Assembly (NCBI RefSeq): GCF_004115085.1
Contig: NZ_QXJP01000003.1
Location: forward strand, 62,001 to 126,000
Length of the DNA stretch: 64,000 nt
Reading direction: 5' to 3'
Source: Longirhabdus pacifica
Lineage (GTDB): Bacteria; Bacillota; Bacilli; Paenibacillales; DSM-105158
Shown: positions 45,972 to 54,842 of the stretch, piece after piece
Position numbering within the stretch: the first letter of the stretch is position 1
Layout: each line of letters opens with the position of its first letter
Translations under genes and position numbers: made by a program
Notes under the pieces: generated by a model
What the model saw: the letters and a program-made list of their open reading frames with translations, nothing else
What the model was told of the DNA's origin: nothing
The model's database searches: none

Positions 45972-45992
45972 AAAACCCCGTTTCATCGGGGC
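45972..45992 (-). terminator. intrinsic terminator after frr
   Basis: GC-rich stem CCCCG/CGGGG with a loop of about 6 bases and a following TTTTG on the minus strand, 9 bases past the frr stop. Confidence 0.8.
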
Positions 45993-46000
45993 ATGTTGAG

Positions 46001-46554
46001 TTATATTTCCAAAATCTCTTTTTCTTTTTCTACAAGATTTTCATCTACTTTTTTAATGTATTGATCTGTCAATTTCTGAACTTCTTCTTGATATCGACGT
46101 GATTCGTCTTCCGTAATTTCCGTTTTTTCTAATTTCTTAATGGCATCATTACTATCACGGCGAATATTACGGATGGCTACTTTACCTTCTTCACCGATCT
46201 TTTTCGTTAGCTTAACTAATTCGTTTCTGCGCTCTTCTGTCAATTGTGGGATCGTAATACGAATATTCGTGCCATCATTGGACGGAGTCAATCCCAAATC
46301 AGATTTTAATATTTCTTTCTCGATAAGAGGCAAAGAAGATTTATCCCACGGTTGAATAAGCAAAGATCTAGCATCAGGAGTACTAATGTTAGCAAGTTGA
46401 TTTAATGGTGTAGTTGCACCGTAATAATCCACTTCAATTCTGTCCAATATAGAAGGATTCGCTCTTCCTGCTCTTAAAGAAGTTAATTCTTTTTTTAATG
46501 CGGCAATCGCTTTATCCATGCGCTCTACTGCATTTTTTTTAACTGATTCAGCCA

Positions 46555-46555
<1 letters not shown>
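46001..46555 (-). CDS. frr: Ribosome recycling factor
   Basis: Splits post-termination ribosomes with EF-G. The 184 aa form the usual three-helix bundle with an inserted domain: [53 protein letters not shown]. The ATG overlaps the pyrH TAA by one base. Confidence 0.97.
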
Positions 46556-47286
<731 letters not shown>

Positions 47287-47327
47287 TCAAACCTCCATTT
47301 GTTGTGTAAGTATATGTTCATTATTTT

Positions 47328-47356
47328 AAAAAAGAAGGAAACACGACGTGTCTCCT
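47328..47356 (-). terminator. intrinsic terminator after tsf
   Basis: 9-bp stem AGGAGACAC/GTGTTTCCT (one G-T pair) on the minus strand, with a three-base loop and a T-rich tail (TCTTTTTTT). Confidence 0.85.
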
Positions 47357-47383
47357 AAGGGTACAATCTATGCATTCATTTTA

Positions 47384-48031
47384 TTACTTTACTTGTGACA
47401 TTACTTCTTCTGCAAAGTTTTCTTCTTTCTTTTCTAATCCTTCACCAAGTTCGTATCTTGCAAAACGACGAATGGAAATGTTTTCTCCAATGTGACTTAC
47501 CATTTCGTTCAACAATTGTGAAATCGTTTTGTCAGAATCTTTAACGAATTGTTGTTCCATCAAGCAATATTCTTCGAAGAATTTAGCCATACGACCATCA
47601 ACCATTTTTTCAACGATTTTTTCAGGTTTTCCTTCGTTTAATGCTTGTTGTTTCAAGATTTCACGCTCTTTTTCCAGATCTTCATTTGGAACTTCTTCTT
47701 TTGTTACGTATTTTGGATTAGCAGCTGCAACGTGCATTGCTACATCTTTAACGAACTGTTTGAAAGTTTCATTTTTTGCAACGAAATCTGTTTCACAGTT
47801 CACTTCTACTAACACACCGATACGTCCACCAGCGTGGATATAGGATTCAACCAAACCTTCTGACGCGATTCTGCCTGCTTTGTTAGCTGCTGCAGATAAT
47901 CCTTTTTCTCTAAGTATTTCAGATGCTTTTTTCACATCGTTGTTTGCTTCTTCAAGCGCTTTTTTGCAGTCTAACATCCCTGCTCCTGTTTTATCTCTTA
48001 ACTCTTTTACTAATGCTGCGGTTACTGCCAT
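47384..48031 (-). CDS. tsf: Elongation factor Ts, short form
   Basis: Nucleotide exchange factor for EF-Tu. The N-terminal domain ([20 protein letters not shown]) and the catalytic core [20 protein letters not shown] are typical. The protein is 215 aa, against about 293 in B. subtilis: one of the two core subdomains is missing, and [20 protein letters not shown] reads as a direct junction between them. The frame is intact with a normal C-terminus ([12 protein letters not shown]), so this is a natural short form, as in Paenibacillus or Thermus, rather than a frameshift. Confidence 0.95.
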   Translation of the reverse strand: MAVTAALVKELRDKTGAGMLDCKKALEEANNDVKKASEILREKGLSAAANKAGRIASEGLVESYIHAGGRIGVLVEVNCETDFVAKNETFKQFVKDVAMHVAAANPKYVTKEEVPNEDLEKEREILKQQALNEGKPEKIVEKMVDGRMAKFFEEYCLMEQQFVKDSDKTISQLLNEMVSHIGENISIRRFARYELGEGLEKKEENFAEEVMSQVK

Positions 48032-48086
48032 GATTTAACGTCCTCCTTTAGGGTATTAAAATAAAAAATTCCATCACCATGTCTTG

Positions 48087-48127
48087 AAAAAAGGGCAGTG
48101 ATCAGGTAAAAACCTTCCGACTACCCT
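48087..48127 (-). terminator. leaky terminator/attenuator between rpsB and tsf
   Basis: Imperfect stem on the minus strand pairing GGGTAGT...AGGT with ACCT...ACTGCCC around a TTTT loop, then TTTTTT. It lies inside the usual rpsB-tsf operon, so partial termination is expected. Confidence 0.6.
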
Positions 48128-48146
48128 CATAAGTTAGGTCCGTATA

Positions 48147-48845
48147 TTAAGCTGTTGTTTGCTCGCCTTGGTTAGCTTCAATAATTGCATCCGCCATTTT
48201 AGATGAAAGCAATTTAACAGCACGAATAGCATCGTCGTTTCCAGGAATTACATGATCCACATCATCAGGATCACAATTTGTATCTACGATAGAGATAATT
48301 GGAATACCTAATTTTTTAGCTTCCGCTACTGCAATGCGCTCTTTACGAGGATCGATTACGAATAATGCATCTGGAAGTTCTTTCATTTCTTTAATTCCGC
48401 CTAGGAATTTTTCTAGTTTTGCTCTTTCTTTGTTCAAAAGAACAACTTCTTTTTTCGGTAGTACATCAAAAGTTCCGTCTATCTCCATGCGATCTAATTT
48501 GTGCAAACGCTCTACACGCTTTTGAATCGTACCGAAGTTTGTTAATGTTCCACCTAACCATCTTTGATTAATGTAGAACATGTTGCAACGTTCTGCTTCT
48601 TCTTTTACGGAATCTTGTGCTTGTTTTTTCGTACCTACAAATAATACTTTACCGTTACGTGAAGCAATGTCTTTAATGACATTGTAAGCTTCCTCTACTT
48701 TTTTAACTGTTTTTTGCAAGTCAATGATGTAGATTCCGTTTCTTTCTGTAAAGATATATTTGTCCATTTTTGGATTCCAGCGTCTTGTTTGATGCCCGAA
48801 GTGAACCCCAGCTTCCAGCAACTGTTTCATTGAAATAACACCCAT
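48147..48845 (-). CDS. rpsB: 30S ribosomal protein S2
   Basis: Late-assembling 30S protein, 232 aa. [20 protein letters not shown], then [20 protein letters not shown] and [19 protein letters not shown] are diagnostic. Strong GAGGAGG ribosome binding site. A ~115-base leader with a CTTCT/AGAAG hairpin suggests autoregulation. Confidence 0.97.
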   Translation of the reverse strand: MGVISMKQLLEAGVHFGHQTRRWNPKMDKYIFTERNGIYIIDLQKTVKKVEEAYNVIKDIASRNGKVLFVGTKKQAQDSVKEEAERCNMFYINQRWLGGTLTNFGTIQKRVERLHKLDRMEIDGTFDVLPKKEVVLLNKERAKLEKFLGGIKEMKELPDALFVIDPRKERIAVAEAKKLGIPIISIVDTNCDPDDVDHVIPGNDDAIRAVKLLSSKMADAIIEANQGEQTTA

Positions 48846-48966
48846 TATTTAATTTCCTCCTCTAAGGTTTTTTTATCCTCCGCCACTTTCATCCTCCACT
48901 ACAACTTCTAAGGTAGAAGCACCTATAACAGAGTTCAGAGGCGTGTGTAATATAACACCAAAAATT

Positions 48967-48995
48967 AATATACCATAACTATATAAGCGATGCAA
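48967..48995 (-). promoter_or_regulatory. sigma-A promoter of rpsB-tsf
   Basis: TTGCAT, 17-base spacer, TATATT on the minus strand, about 120 bases upstream of rpsB and after the end of the motility operon. Confidence 0.7.
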
Positions 48996-49071
48996 TAACA
49001 TGTTGTTTATTATGCTGATCTTTATGACATATTTTTATCGTTATCATGTATTTTATTTATGTCGACTACTG

Positions 49072-49560
49072 CTAAGAGCCTTGGTTTGCTTGATCCCATG
49101 TTGACTGACCTACTATCTTTTGCAATATTTCTACCTCTGTTGGTTCCCCGTTAAAAGTATATACGCCTACTTTAATTTTCGAGATTAGTTTCATGTCTTG
49201 CATTAAAGATAAGAAAGAAGTTTGATCTTCAATAAGACCTACTTGTTCTAACATGGAACTCACTTCTTGTGCACTCACCCCATTCTGAATGGCTACAATA
49301 CTTTGCATCTGACTAGGATGATTGACATCGATTTCTGCTAAAACACGCTCTCTTTCTACTTTTAATTTCTCTTGTACTTGATCTTCCGTGTACATGACTT
49401 GATCTTCGGGATAGATGACTGCATCACCTGCTGCACTGACACTACCAGCATCATCTGCTTTCTCAGGCACATCTTCATCTGACGTCGTAATGGCAAACAA
49501 AATAGAGCTTAGCACCATACCAGCTGCAAAGCCCCGAAGCCAAACTTTATAATTCATCAT
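49072..49560 (-). CDS. membrane-anchored protein with an MltG/YceG-like N-terminal domain
   Basis: 162 aa. One N-terminal helix (LRGFAAGMVLSSILFAIT) is followed by an acidic linker, a short coiled segment (DQVQEKLKVERERVLAEI), and a C-terminal module. That module, VAIQNGVSAQEVSSMLEQVG then KIKVGVYTFNGEPTEVEILQ, resembles the LysM-like subdomain of MltG lytic transglycosylases. The catalytic transglycosylase domain is absent, so an enzymatic role is unlikely; peptidoglycan or protein binding is possible. It is the last gene of the motility operon, overlapping the swrB-like gene by 14 bases. The family link is by pattern and tentative. Confidence 0.65.
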   Translation of the reverse strand: MMNYKVWLRGFAAGMVLSSILFAITTSDEDVPEKADDAGSVSAAGDAVIYPEDQVMYTEDQVQEKLKVERERVLAEIDVNHPSQMQSIVAIQNGVSAQEVSSMLEQVGLIEDQTSFLSLMQDMKLISKIKVGVYTFNGEPTEVEILQKIVGQSTWDQANQGS

Positions 49561-50074
49561 GTTTAGCTCGCCCCTCCTGCTGTGACAACCTTATAATTAG
49601 TTGCACTTCTCCTGATTCCATTTCAAGTTGTTTACAAATTTGATCAATAGACTTTCCGGATTCATATAGTTGAAATAAAGAACTGTATCTATCTCGTAAA
49701 CCTGTATTGGCAACTGTATTTTCATTTGTTTTGACTTGCTGGGTGTTTGTATTTACCGTTCTTGCTTTAAACTCAGCCCAGTTTTTTTGCTGCTCTTTAT
49801 GATGATCATCTATAGCAGTCGTGATATGTACTAATTTCTCTTCCACTGCTTCAACATTTAACCATAATTGAGATAATTCCTGCTGATATTGGTGCAATTG
49901 CTGAGACAACTGTACACTTTGCTTGTTCACTTCCTCTTTTATTTCCCCAAATTGATCATGTGTGTGTTGCATAGCTTGTCCATTATGTTTTTGTTTGTTG
50001 GGAAATGTAAGTGTAACAAGGAAAATGAACACTCCAATTAATGCGATGATTTGCCAACTCTCGATTGATGCCAT
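49547..50074 (-). CDS. SwrB-like membrane protein (DUF6115 type)
   Basis: 175 aa with one N-terminal helix (IIALIGVFIFLVTLTF), a long coiled-coil region (QLSQQLHQYQQELSQLWLNV), and a C-terminal HTH-like segment (LYESGKSIDQICKQLEMES). The same architecture and position (between sigD and rpsB) are found for SwrB (YlxL) of B. subtilis, which promotes flagellar basal body maturation. Function is inferred from this; sequence identity was not measured. Confidence 0.65.
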   Translation of the reverse strand: MASIESWQIIALIGVFIFLVTLTFPNKQKHNGQAMQHTHDQFGEIKEEVNKQSVQLSQQLHQYQQELSQLWLNVEAVEEKLVHITTAIDDHHKEQQKNWAEFKARTVNTNTQQVKTNENTVANTGLRDRYSSLFQLYESGKSIDQICKQLEMESGEVQLIIRLSQQEGRAKHDEL

Positions 50075-50131
50075 ATAGACTTCTTCTCCTTTTGCTTCCT
50101 TAATGATGATATTCGATATATGGATGACTTT

Positions 50132-50461
50132 TTATAAACTTAAGTCTACATGTTTCCCTTTGAAAGGATGAGAAGCTGCTTGTTCCTCTTCCTTTTTGTC
50201 TTCTTCATTTTCTTCTTTTTGCTCTACATTGTCTTTATTATCTTTTCCTTGTTGTTGTTGGTTATCTCTTATCATCGCATGATCCGTTTCATCCACTTCT
50301 ACACTTTTTTCTTTTGCAAGCCGTTGCTCTTTTTCGACTTGCATCGCTAATCGCTCTTGATCCAAAACAGGCTTATCATTTGAATTTTTTTGATGATGAG
50401 CAGCATCTTGCATGCGGGATAAAGTCACTTGTAGTTCGATCGGTTTCAAGTTCATTATCAA
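50132..50461 (-). CDS. charged, low-complexity protein of the motility operon
   Basis: 109 aa. The N-terminal part (LKPIELQVTLSRMQDAAHHQ) looks ordered, and the rest is very rich in E, K, Q and D and probably disordered. AAAGGA precedes a TTG at 50461 by seven bases; an ATG two codons later (MNLKPIEL) is an alternative start. It lies between fapA and the swrB-like gene in the same direction. No family recognised. Confidence 0.6.
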   Translation of the reverse strand: MIMNLKPIELQVTLSRMQDAAHHQKNSNDKPVLDQERLAMQVEKEQRLAKEKSVEVDETDHAMIRDNQQQQGKDNKDNVEQKEENEEDKKEEEQAASHPFKGKHVDLSL

Positions 50462-50504
50462 TCATCAATCCTTTCATTTGAGTTAAGCTTCTTTGTTCAT
50501 TACG

Positions 50505-51908
50505 TTAGGCTTTCGTCCTCATTTTAATTATACCTTCATCTAAGAAAAAAGTAACTCTTTCCATTTCCAATTTTATATCTTTTTTCTGTCTACCCATAGA
50601 TAACTTGGTGTTTCCATAAATCTTGGATACCACTTCAATTACTGCTTTATTTGAACCTTTTAACGCGCCCTCTAATACATCTAGCTTTTGCTTACAATCT
50701 TCAACTTCCTGCTTCGTTTGTGCATAGGTGTTCGTTAACTTTACTTTCATTTTTAATTTTTCTGAAACAGATTGTCCATTGGATATTTGTTGATTTAGCA
50801 TCGCTAGAGCTTGATTGAGTTTGTTCAAGTTACTTACAGCATGTTCATATTTTTCTTTATAGATGTAAATATCATTTCTCACATCTGTGATAACGCCAAC
50901 TTCAATAGCTGTAGGTGTAGACATGATGTTCCCGATTTGGTTCGCTCTCACTTTTTCACCAGCCTGAATTAAGCCACCTATAATAAACCCTCTTACACCT
51001 GTACAAATAATCTGATTCTCTGCTTTGACATGAGAGTGCATAATGCTTTGTGTAACGATAATATTGTTTTTGGCATGTACATTAGCATCTTGAATAAATA
51101 CGGTTTTGATGTCCTTACCAGATTGAATTGTTGTTTTTTTCTTCCCTAAAATACCCGCATTAATTTCAATCGAACCACCAGCTTCTACGATAGCTCCTTC
51201 AACATTGCCTCTTATATGTACATTACCTTCTGCCTTCACTTTAAAACCAGGAAGCACGCTACCAGTAATCATAACGTGACCGACAAATTCAATATTCCCG
51301 ATCGTATAATCAACATCCCCATTAATTTCAAGTAAAGGAAGTATATGTACAACACCGTCTTCTCCTATCGTAACTAACCCGTCGATAGCAGCGTATAACG
51401 TTGTATTATCTTCATTGGTCACCACATTTTTACCTAATTTAAAATGTGCTTCCATGCCTTTAGTGGGCTGTATCGTTTTTCCTGTTATCGTTTGTCCTGG
51501 CTCACCCATCTTAGGAGGAAGTTTACGTGCTATCGCTTGTCCTTTTTTTACATTTGCGAGCGTTCTTACTTCTCTATAATCCACACTCCCATCATCAAGT
51601 TGCATGGGAGCATGTATGCTTTCTTGGTGAGCATACAAATAATGAATTTCTCCATTCTTACCTTGTTCTGGTTTTTTACCCTGTGCTATTTTGATACGTT
51701 TGCTACCATAATAAGAGGGATCAATAACGATATTAGCTAATGCTTCTGTAGAAATACCATAGACAATTTTTTTGTTGGCAAGCCAATCTTGTAGTTCTTG
51801 AATCGTAAAAGACCAGTCATCATCTGGTGGAATGATCCAAGTTAATAATGCGTTGTATTCATCCACGGATATTTCTATTTGTAAATAATCATCGATAGAT
51901 TTTCCCAT
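50505..51908 (-). CDS. FapA-family protein (DUF342)
   Basis: 467 aa. An N-terminal region (about 1-150) precedes a beta-helix-type domain of short repeats (GDVDYTIGNIEFVGHVMITG, AEGNVHIRGNVEGAIVEAGG, and further repeats to about residue 320). A coiled-coil (YEHAVSNLNKLNQALAMLNQ) and the C-terminal DUF342 end follow. FapA-type proteins are linked to flagellar assembly in some bacteria and are found next to sigD in some Bacillales; the mechanism is unclear. GAGGGTG precedes the start. Confidence 0.8.
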   Translation of the reverse strand: MGKSIDDYLQIEISVDEYNALLTWIIPPDDDWSFTIQELQDWLANKKIVYGISTEALANIVIDPSYYGSKRIKIAQGKKPEQGKNGEIHYLYAHQESIHAPMQLDDGSVDYREVRTLANVKKGQAIARKLPPKMGEPGQTITGKTIQPTKGMEAHFKLGKNVVTNEDNTTLYAAIDGLVTIGEDGVVHILPLLEINGDVDYTIGNIEFVGHVMITGSVLPGFKVKAEGNVHIRGNVEGAIVEAGGSIEINAGILGKKKTTIQSGKDIKTVFIQDANVHAKNNIIVTQSIMHSHVKAENQIICTGVRGFIIGGLIQAGEKVRANQIGNIMSTPTAIEVGVITDVRNDIYIYKEKYEHAVSNLNKLNQALAMLNQQISNGQSVSEKLKMKVKLTNTYAQTKQEVEDCKQKLDVLEGALKGSNKAVIEVVSKIYGNTKLSMGRQKKDIKLEMERVTFFLDEGIIKMRTKA

Positions 51909-51935
51909 CTTTCGTTCACACCCTCTTCATGATAG

Positions 51936-52727
51936 TTAATCATTGAACATTAATTGTTGTTTTTGTCTACTCAAGGATCCACGCAAACGAAGTATAGCTT
52001 TGGAGTGAAGCTGAGATATACGTGAAGGAGTTAATGACATCACTTCTGCAATCTCACTCAACGTAAGATCTTCATAATATAGTAGAGAAACAACCATTCG
52101 TTCTTTTTCCGTCAGTCGTTTTAAAGCGTGAGACAACATTTCTTTTAAATAAACGTCTTTTACAGCATGTTCAGGTTTTTTTCCTTTTTCATCTACTAGC
52201 ATCGTTATTTTCGTTTCCATCTCATCACTAGCGATTGGCTCTTCTAGCGAACTAACCGCGATGAAGGAAATGTCTTGCAACATTTGATGAAACTGAGTTT
52301 TATCTACTTCTAAATATTCACAAATCTCCTCATCTGTTGCGGTTCGTAAATGTTTTTGTTCCAGTATACGATATGCTTCCTCCATTTTTTTTGCTTTTTC
52401 ACGTACAGATCTTGGCACCCAATCTACTTGCCTTAATCCGTCAATGATGGCACCTTTAATTCTCCATGAAGCATATGTTTCAAATTGCAAGTTTCTAGTA
52501 ATATCAAATTTATGAACGGCATCTATTAATCCCATAATACCATAACTATGAAGATCATCACGTGATACATTGGAAGGTAATCCAATCGCCATTCTACTAG
52601 CCACATAATCCACCAAAGGTATATAGTTCTCTATGAGATCATTCCGTGCTTCAGCATCTTCGTTATACTTCCACTCTTGCCATAAGTGATCTGTAGATAT
52701 ATCCAATTGCTTAGCATGTCTCATCAA
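51936..52727 (-). CDS. sigD: Flagellar sigma factor SigD (FliA/WhiG family)
   Basis: Directs late flagellar, chemotaxis and autolysin genes. In the 263 aa, region 2 has NYIPLVDYVASRMAIGLP and FETYASWRIKGAIIDGLR, then PRSVREKAKKMEEAY (region 3). Region 4 has LTEKERMVVSLLYYEDLTLS followed by EVMSLTPSRISQLHSKAI. A TTG nine bases after GGAGG is used here; the next codon is ATG (MRHAKQLD) and is equally possible. Confidence 0.95.
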   Translation of the reverse strand: MMRHAKQLDISTDHLWQEWKYNEDAEARNDLIENYIPLVDYVASRMAIGLPSNVSRDDLHSYGIMGLIDAVHKFDITRNLQFETYASWRIKGAIIDGLRQVDWVPRSVREKAKKMEEAYRILEQKHLRTATDEEICEYLEVDKTQFHQMLQDISFIAVSSLEEPIASDEMETKITMLVDEKGKKPEHAVKDVYLKEMLSHALKRLTEKERMVVSLLYYEDLTLSEIAEVMSLTPSRISQLHSKAILRLRGSLSRQKQQLMFND

Positions 52728-52741
52728 ACATCATTCCCTCC

Positions 52742-53173
52742 TTACTCATTTAACATTTGACGTACACCATTCACCAAATCTCTTTCTGAAATTTCTTTTT
52801 CTTTTTTCGCTAGTTTAGGTAAGTGTAGTGGTGTAAAGTCGTTTTTATTCTGTTTACTTTGATCATCCTTATCGTTTTGAGTTTTGTTTTCATTCATCTC
52901 AGATTGTATCGTATTATGATTCAGTTCATCTTCTGGTGTTGTAAAGTCGATAACACTTCCGCTAGTTACTTCTTCTTCATTGTTTGTTGATTCTTTTTTC
53001 AAAAATGTAGAAATAAAAAGATTACTGATAAACATGATGACAAATGAAACTGCAAATCCATAAACACTGCTACGCAAAGTAGTAGATAAAGGATTTCTAG
53101 CTAGAGAAATGAAAAGAATAAATAAAAAAGTAATCACTGCTATAATTAAGCTGAAGTATATTTTTTTTCTCAT
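52742..53173 (-). CDS. two-helix membrane protein of unknown function between cheD and sigD
   Basis: 143 aa. Two hydrophobic segments (FSLIIAVITFLFILFISLA; YGFAVSFVIMFISNLFIS) are followed by a polar, D/N/Q/K-rich probably disordered region and a short conserved-looking C-terminus (EISERDLVNGVRQMLNE). AAAGGA precedes the ATG. The genes are tightly packed (3 bases after cheD, 14 before sigD), so it is part of the motility operon, but B. subtilis has no gene here. Function unknown. Confidence 0.7.
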   Translation of the reverse strand: MRKKIYFSLIIAVITFLFILFISLARNPLSTTLRSSVYGFAVSFVIMFISNLFISTFLKKESTNNEEEVTSGSVIDFTTPEDELNHNTIQSEMNENKTQNDKDDQSKQNKNDFTPLHLPKLAKKEKEISERDLVNGVRQMLNE

Positions 53174-53176
53174 ATT

Positions 53177-53671
53177 CTACAATTCCTTTATTAATTTATT
53201 TGCGGTGCTTATCGTTAGTTTTCCAGTATCCATGTGTAATTCAATGGTACGGCCACTATTGCCACCTACATCTTCACCTTCAATTGGAATGCTCATTTGT
53301 TTTAAAAGGTTGTGACACATCTCTACATTACGCAAACCTATTTTTATCATTTCACTTTCCGATTTGAAAGCAAACATTTGAGCTCCACCCGCTAATTTTG
53401 CTTTAATTTTGCTAGGCTTAGCACCAAACTTTATGAGTTCATCCATCAATTTTGGAACTGCTAAATCAGCATATTTGGCTGGGTTAGGGTCAGTTTCTCG
53501 TGCGATCTTGGATGTAGGTAACATGATGTGCACCATCCCGCCTATGCGTTCGCTAGCATCATACAGAGCCATCCCAACACAGGATCCTAATCCAGACGTT
53601 CTTAAGATGTGCGGTGATGTAGCGATTTTTAGTTCAGCCATTCCAACTCGAATGACTGTTTTTTCATTCAT
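53177..53671 (-). CDS. cheD: Chemoreceptor glutamine deamidase CheD
   Basis: Deamidates receptor glutamines and stimulates CheC. In the 164 aa, the catalytic Cys (SGLGSCVGMALYD) and His (GGMVHIMLPTSK) are present, with GNVGGNSGRTI-like C-terminal sequence (EGEDVGGNSGRTIELHMDTG). It overlaps cheC by eight bases. Confidence 0.95.
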   Translation of the reverse strand: MNEKTVIRVGMAELKIATSPHILRTSGLGSCVGMALYDASERIGGMVHIMLPTSKIARETDPNPAKYADLAVPKLMDELIKFGAKPSKIKAKLAGGAQMFAFKSESEMIKIGLRNVEMCHNLLKQMSIPIEGEDVGGNSGRTIELHMDTGKLTISTANKLIKEL

Positions 53672-54287
53672 GCATAGCTACTCCTAACGACAAAAATATT
53701 TTTTCATAGGAACTAGGATCTGGAATAAGAATAAATCTAGCATCAAAATCTTGTTTCCCATCTTTAAATGTAGAATCAATTAACAAAGCTTGATCTCCCA
53801 CTGTCCCAAATGGTATCAAACCATCATTGAGTACAGCTCCTGCCATATCAATGTTGATTTGAGGGACAGAAAGTGACATATATAAATTCGTCAATTCCAT
53901 TAAAGAGGTGAGATAAGACCCAGCTAATATGTTACCGATTTCACTTAATGCAGAGTACTCTAACGTGGTAAACTCTTTGTTATTTGCACTATGAATTTGA
54001 GTAAAATGGGCTAGCAACCGCTTAGCTGAATCCACTTCAAGAATGAAGTAGATGTTACCAGGTGCTTCTCCATCCATTCGTAAATATATTGCCACCACAA
54101 TATGATCTGCGCCGCCAACAATGTCAACAATTTCATTAAAAGATAACGATCTAGCAAACGGCACTTGCATATCTACCCTTTTGTTAAGTAACTGTGATAA
54201 TGCAGTAGCTGCATGACCAGATCCGATGTTACCCAATTCTTTCAATATATCTAATTGATGTGCTGGAACATTTTCTGGTGGATGCAT
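53664..54287 (-). CDS. cheC: CheY-P phosphatase CheC
   Basis: Dephosphorylates CheY-P and binds CheD. The 207 aa keep both phosphatase sites with the E-x2-N pattern (LKELGNIGSGHAATALSQLL; LSEIGNILAGSYLTSLMELT). The frame opens at a TTG 18 bases earlier inside the cheW stop region; the ATG at 54287 (MHPPENVPAHQLDI) follows GAGGAG by ten bases and is preferred. Confidence 0.94.
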   Translation of the reverse strand: MHPPENVPAHQLDILKELGNIGSGHAATALSQLLNKRVDMQVPFARSLSFNEIVDIVGGADHIVVAIYLRMDGEAPGNIYFILEVDSAKRLLAHFTQIHSANNKEFTTLEYSALSEIGNILAGSYLTSLMELTNLYMSLSVPQINIDMAGAVLNDGLIPFGTVGDQALLIDSTFKDGKQDFDARFILIPDPSSYEKIFLSLGVAMHE

Positions 54288-54294
54288 AGGCTCT

Positions 54295-54750
54295 TTACTC
54301 CTCAATATTTTCGAGTTGAATAATTTCTTCTCTATTTAATACTTCATGTAAATTTAACATGATGAGCAACTGATCATCTTGCAGTTTAGCAACACCGCGT
54401 AAATACTTTGCTTTAATTCCTCCTACTACTTCTGGAGGGTCTTCAATCTCTTCTTCATTTATTTCTATTACATCATTGGCACTATCTACGATTAATCCTA
54501 CTTCCATCTCTTCCACAGAAACGATAATAATGCGACTGTTTTCATCATATTCTTTCATCGCTAAGGCAAAACGCTCTCTTAGATCGATAACAGGAGTCAC
54601 TACCCCTCTTAAATTGATAACTCCTTTTACAAAAGCTGGTGTCTTAGGTACACGTGTCATCGGCATCATTCTTTCAATCGTATTTATTTTCTCTACTTCG
54701 ACACCGTATCTTTCACTCCCAAGTGCAAACACGACTACTTTAACTTCCAT
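54295..54750 (-). CDS. cheW: Chemotaxis adaptor CheW
   Basis: Couples receptors to CheA. The 151 aa start VVFALGSERYGVEVEKINTI, and PAFVKGVINLRGVVTPVIDL is the diagnostic stretch. Good ribosome binding site (AAGGAGGG). Confidence 0.96.
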   Translation of the reverse strand: MEVKVVVFALGSERYGVEVEKINTIERMMPMTRVPKTPAFVKGVINLRGVVTPVIDLRERFALAMKEYDENSRIIIVSVEEMEVGLIVDSANDVIEINEEEIEDPPEVVGGIKAKYLRGVAKLQDDQLLIMLNLHEVLNREEIIQLENIEE

Positions 54751-54842
54751 GTTACTCCCTCCTTAGGGTTAGGTTATGCTGTTGACTATATGATATAAAG
54801 ACATCGATATATGAATGTAATCCTTATTATTTATCCATTTCC

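Noticed and set aside
47384-48031. Frameshift or truncation in tsf
   Set aside because: The short length comes from a missing internal subdomain with intact N- and C-termini in one frame, as in natural short EF-Ts.
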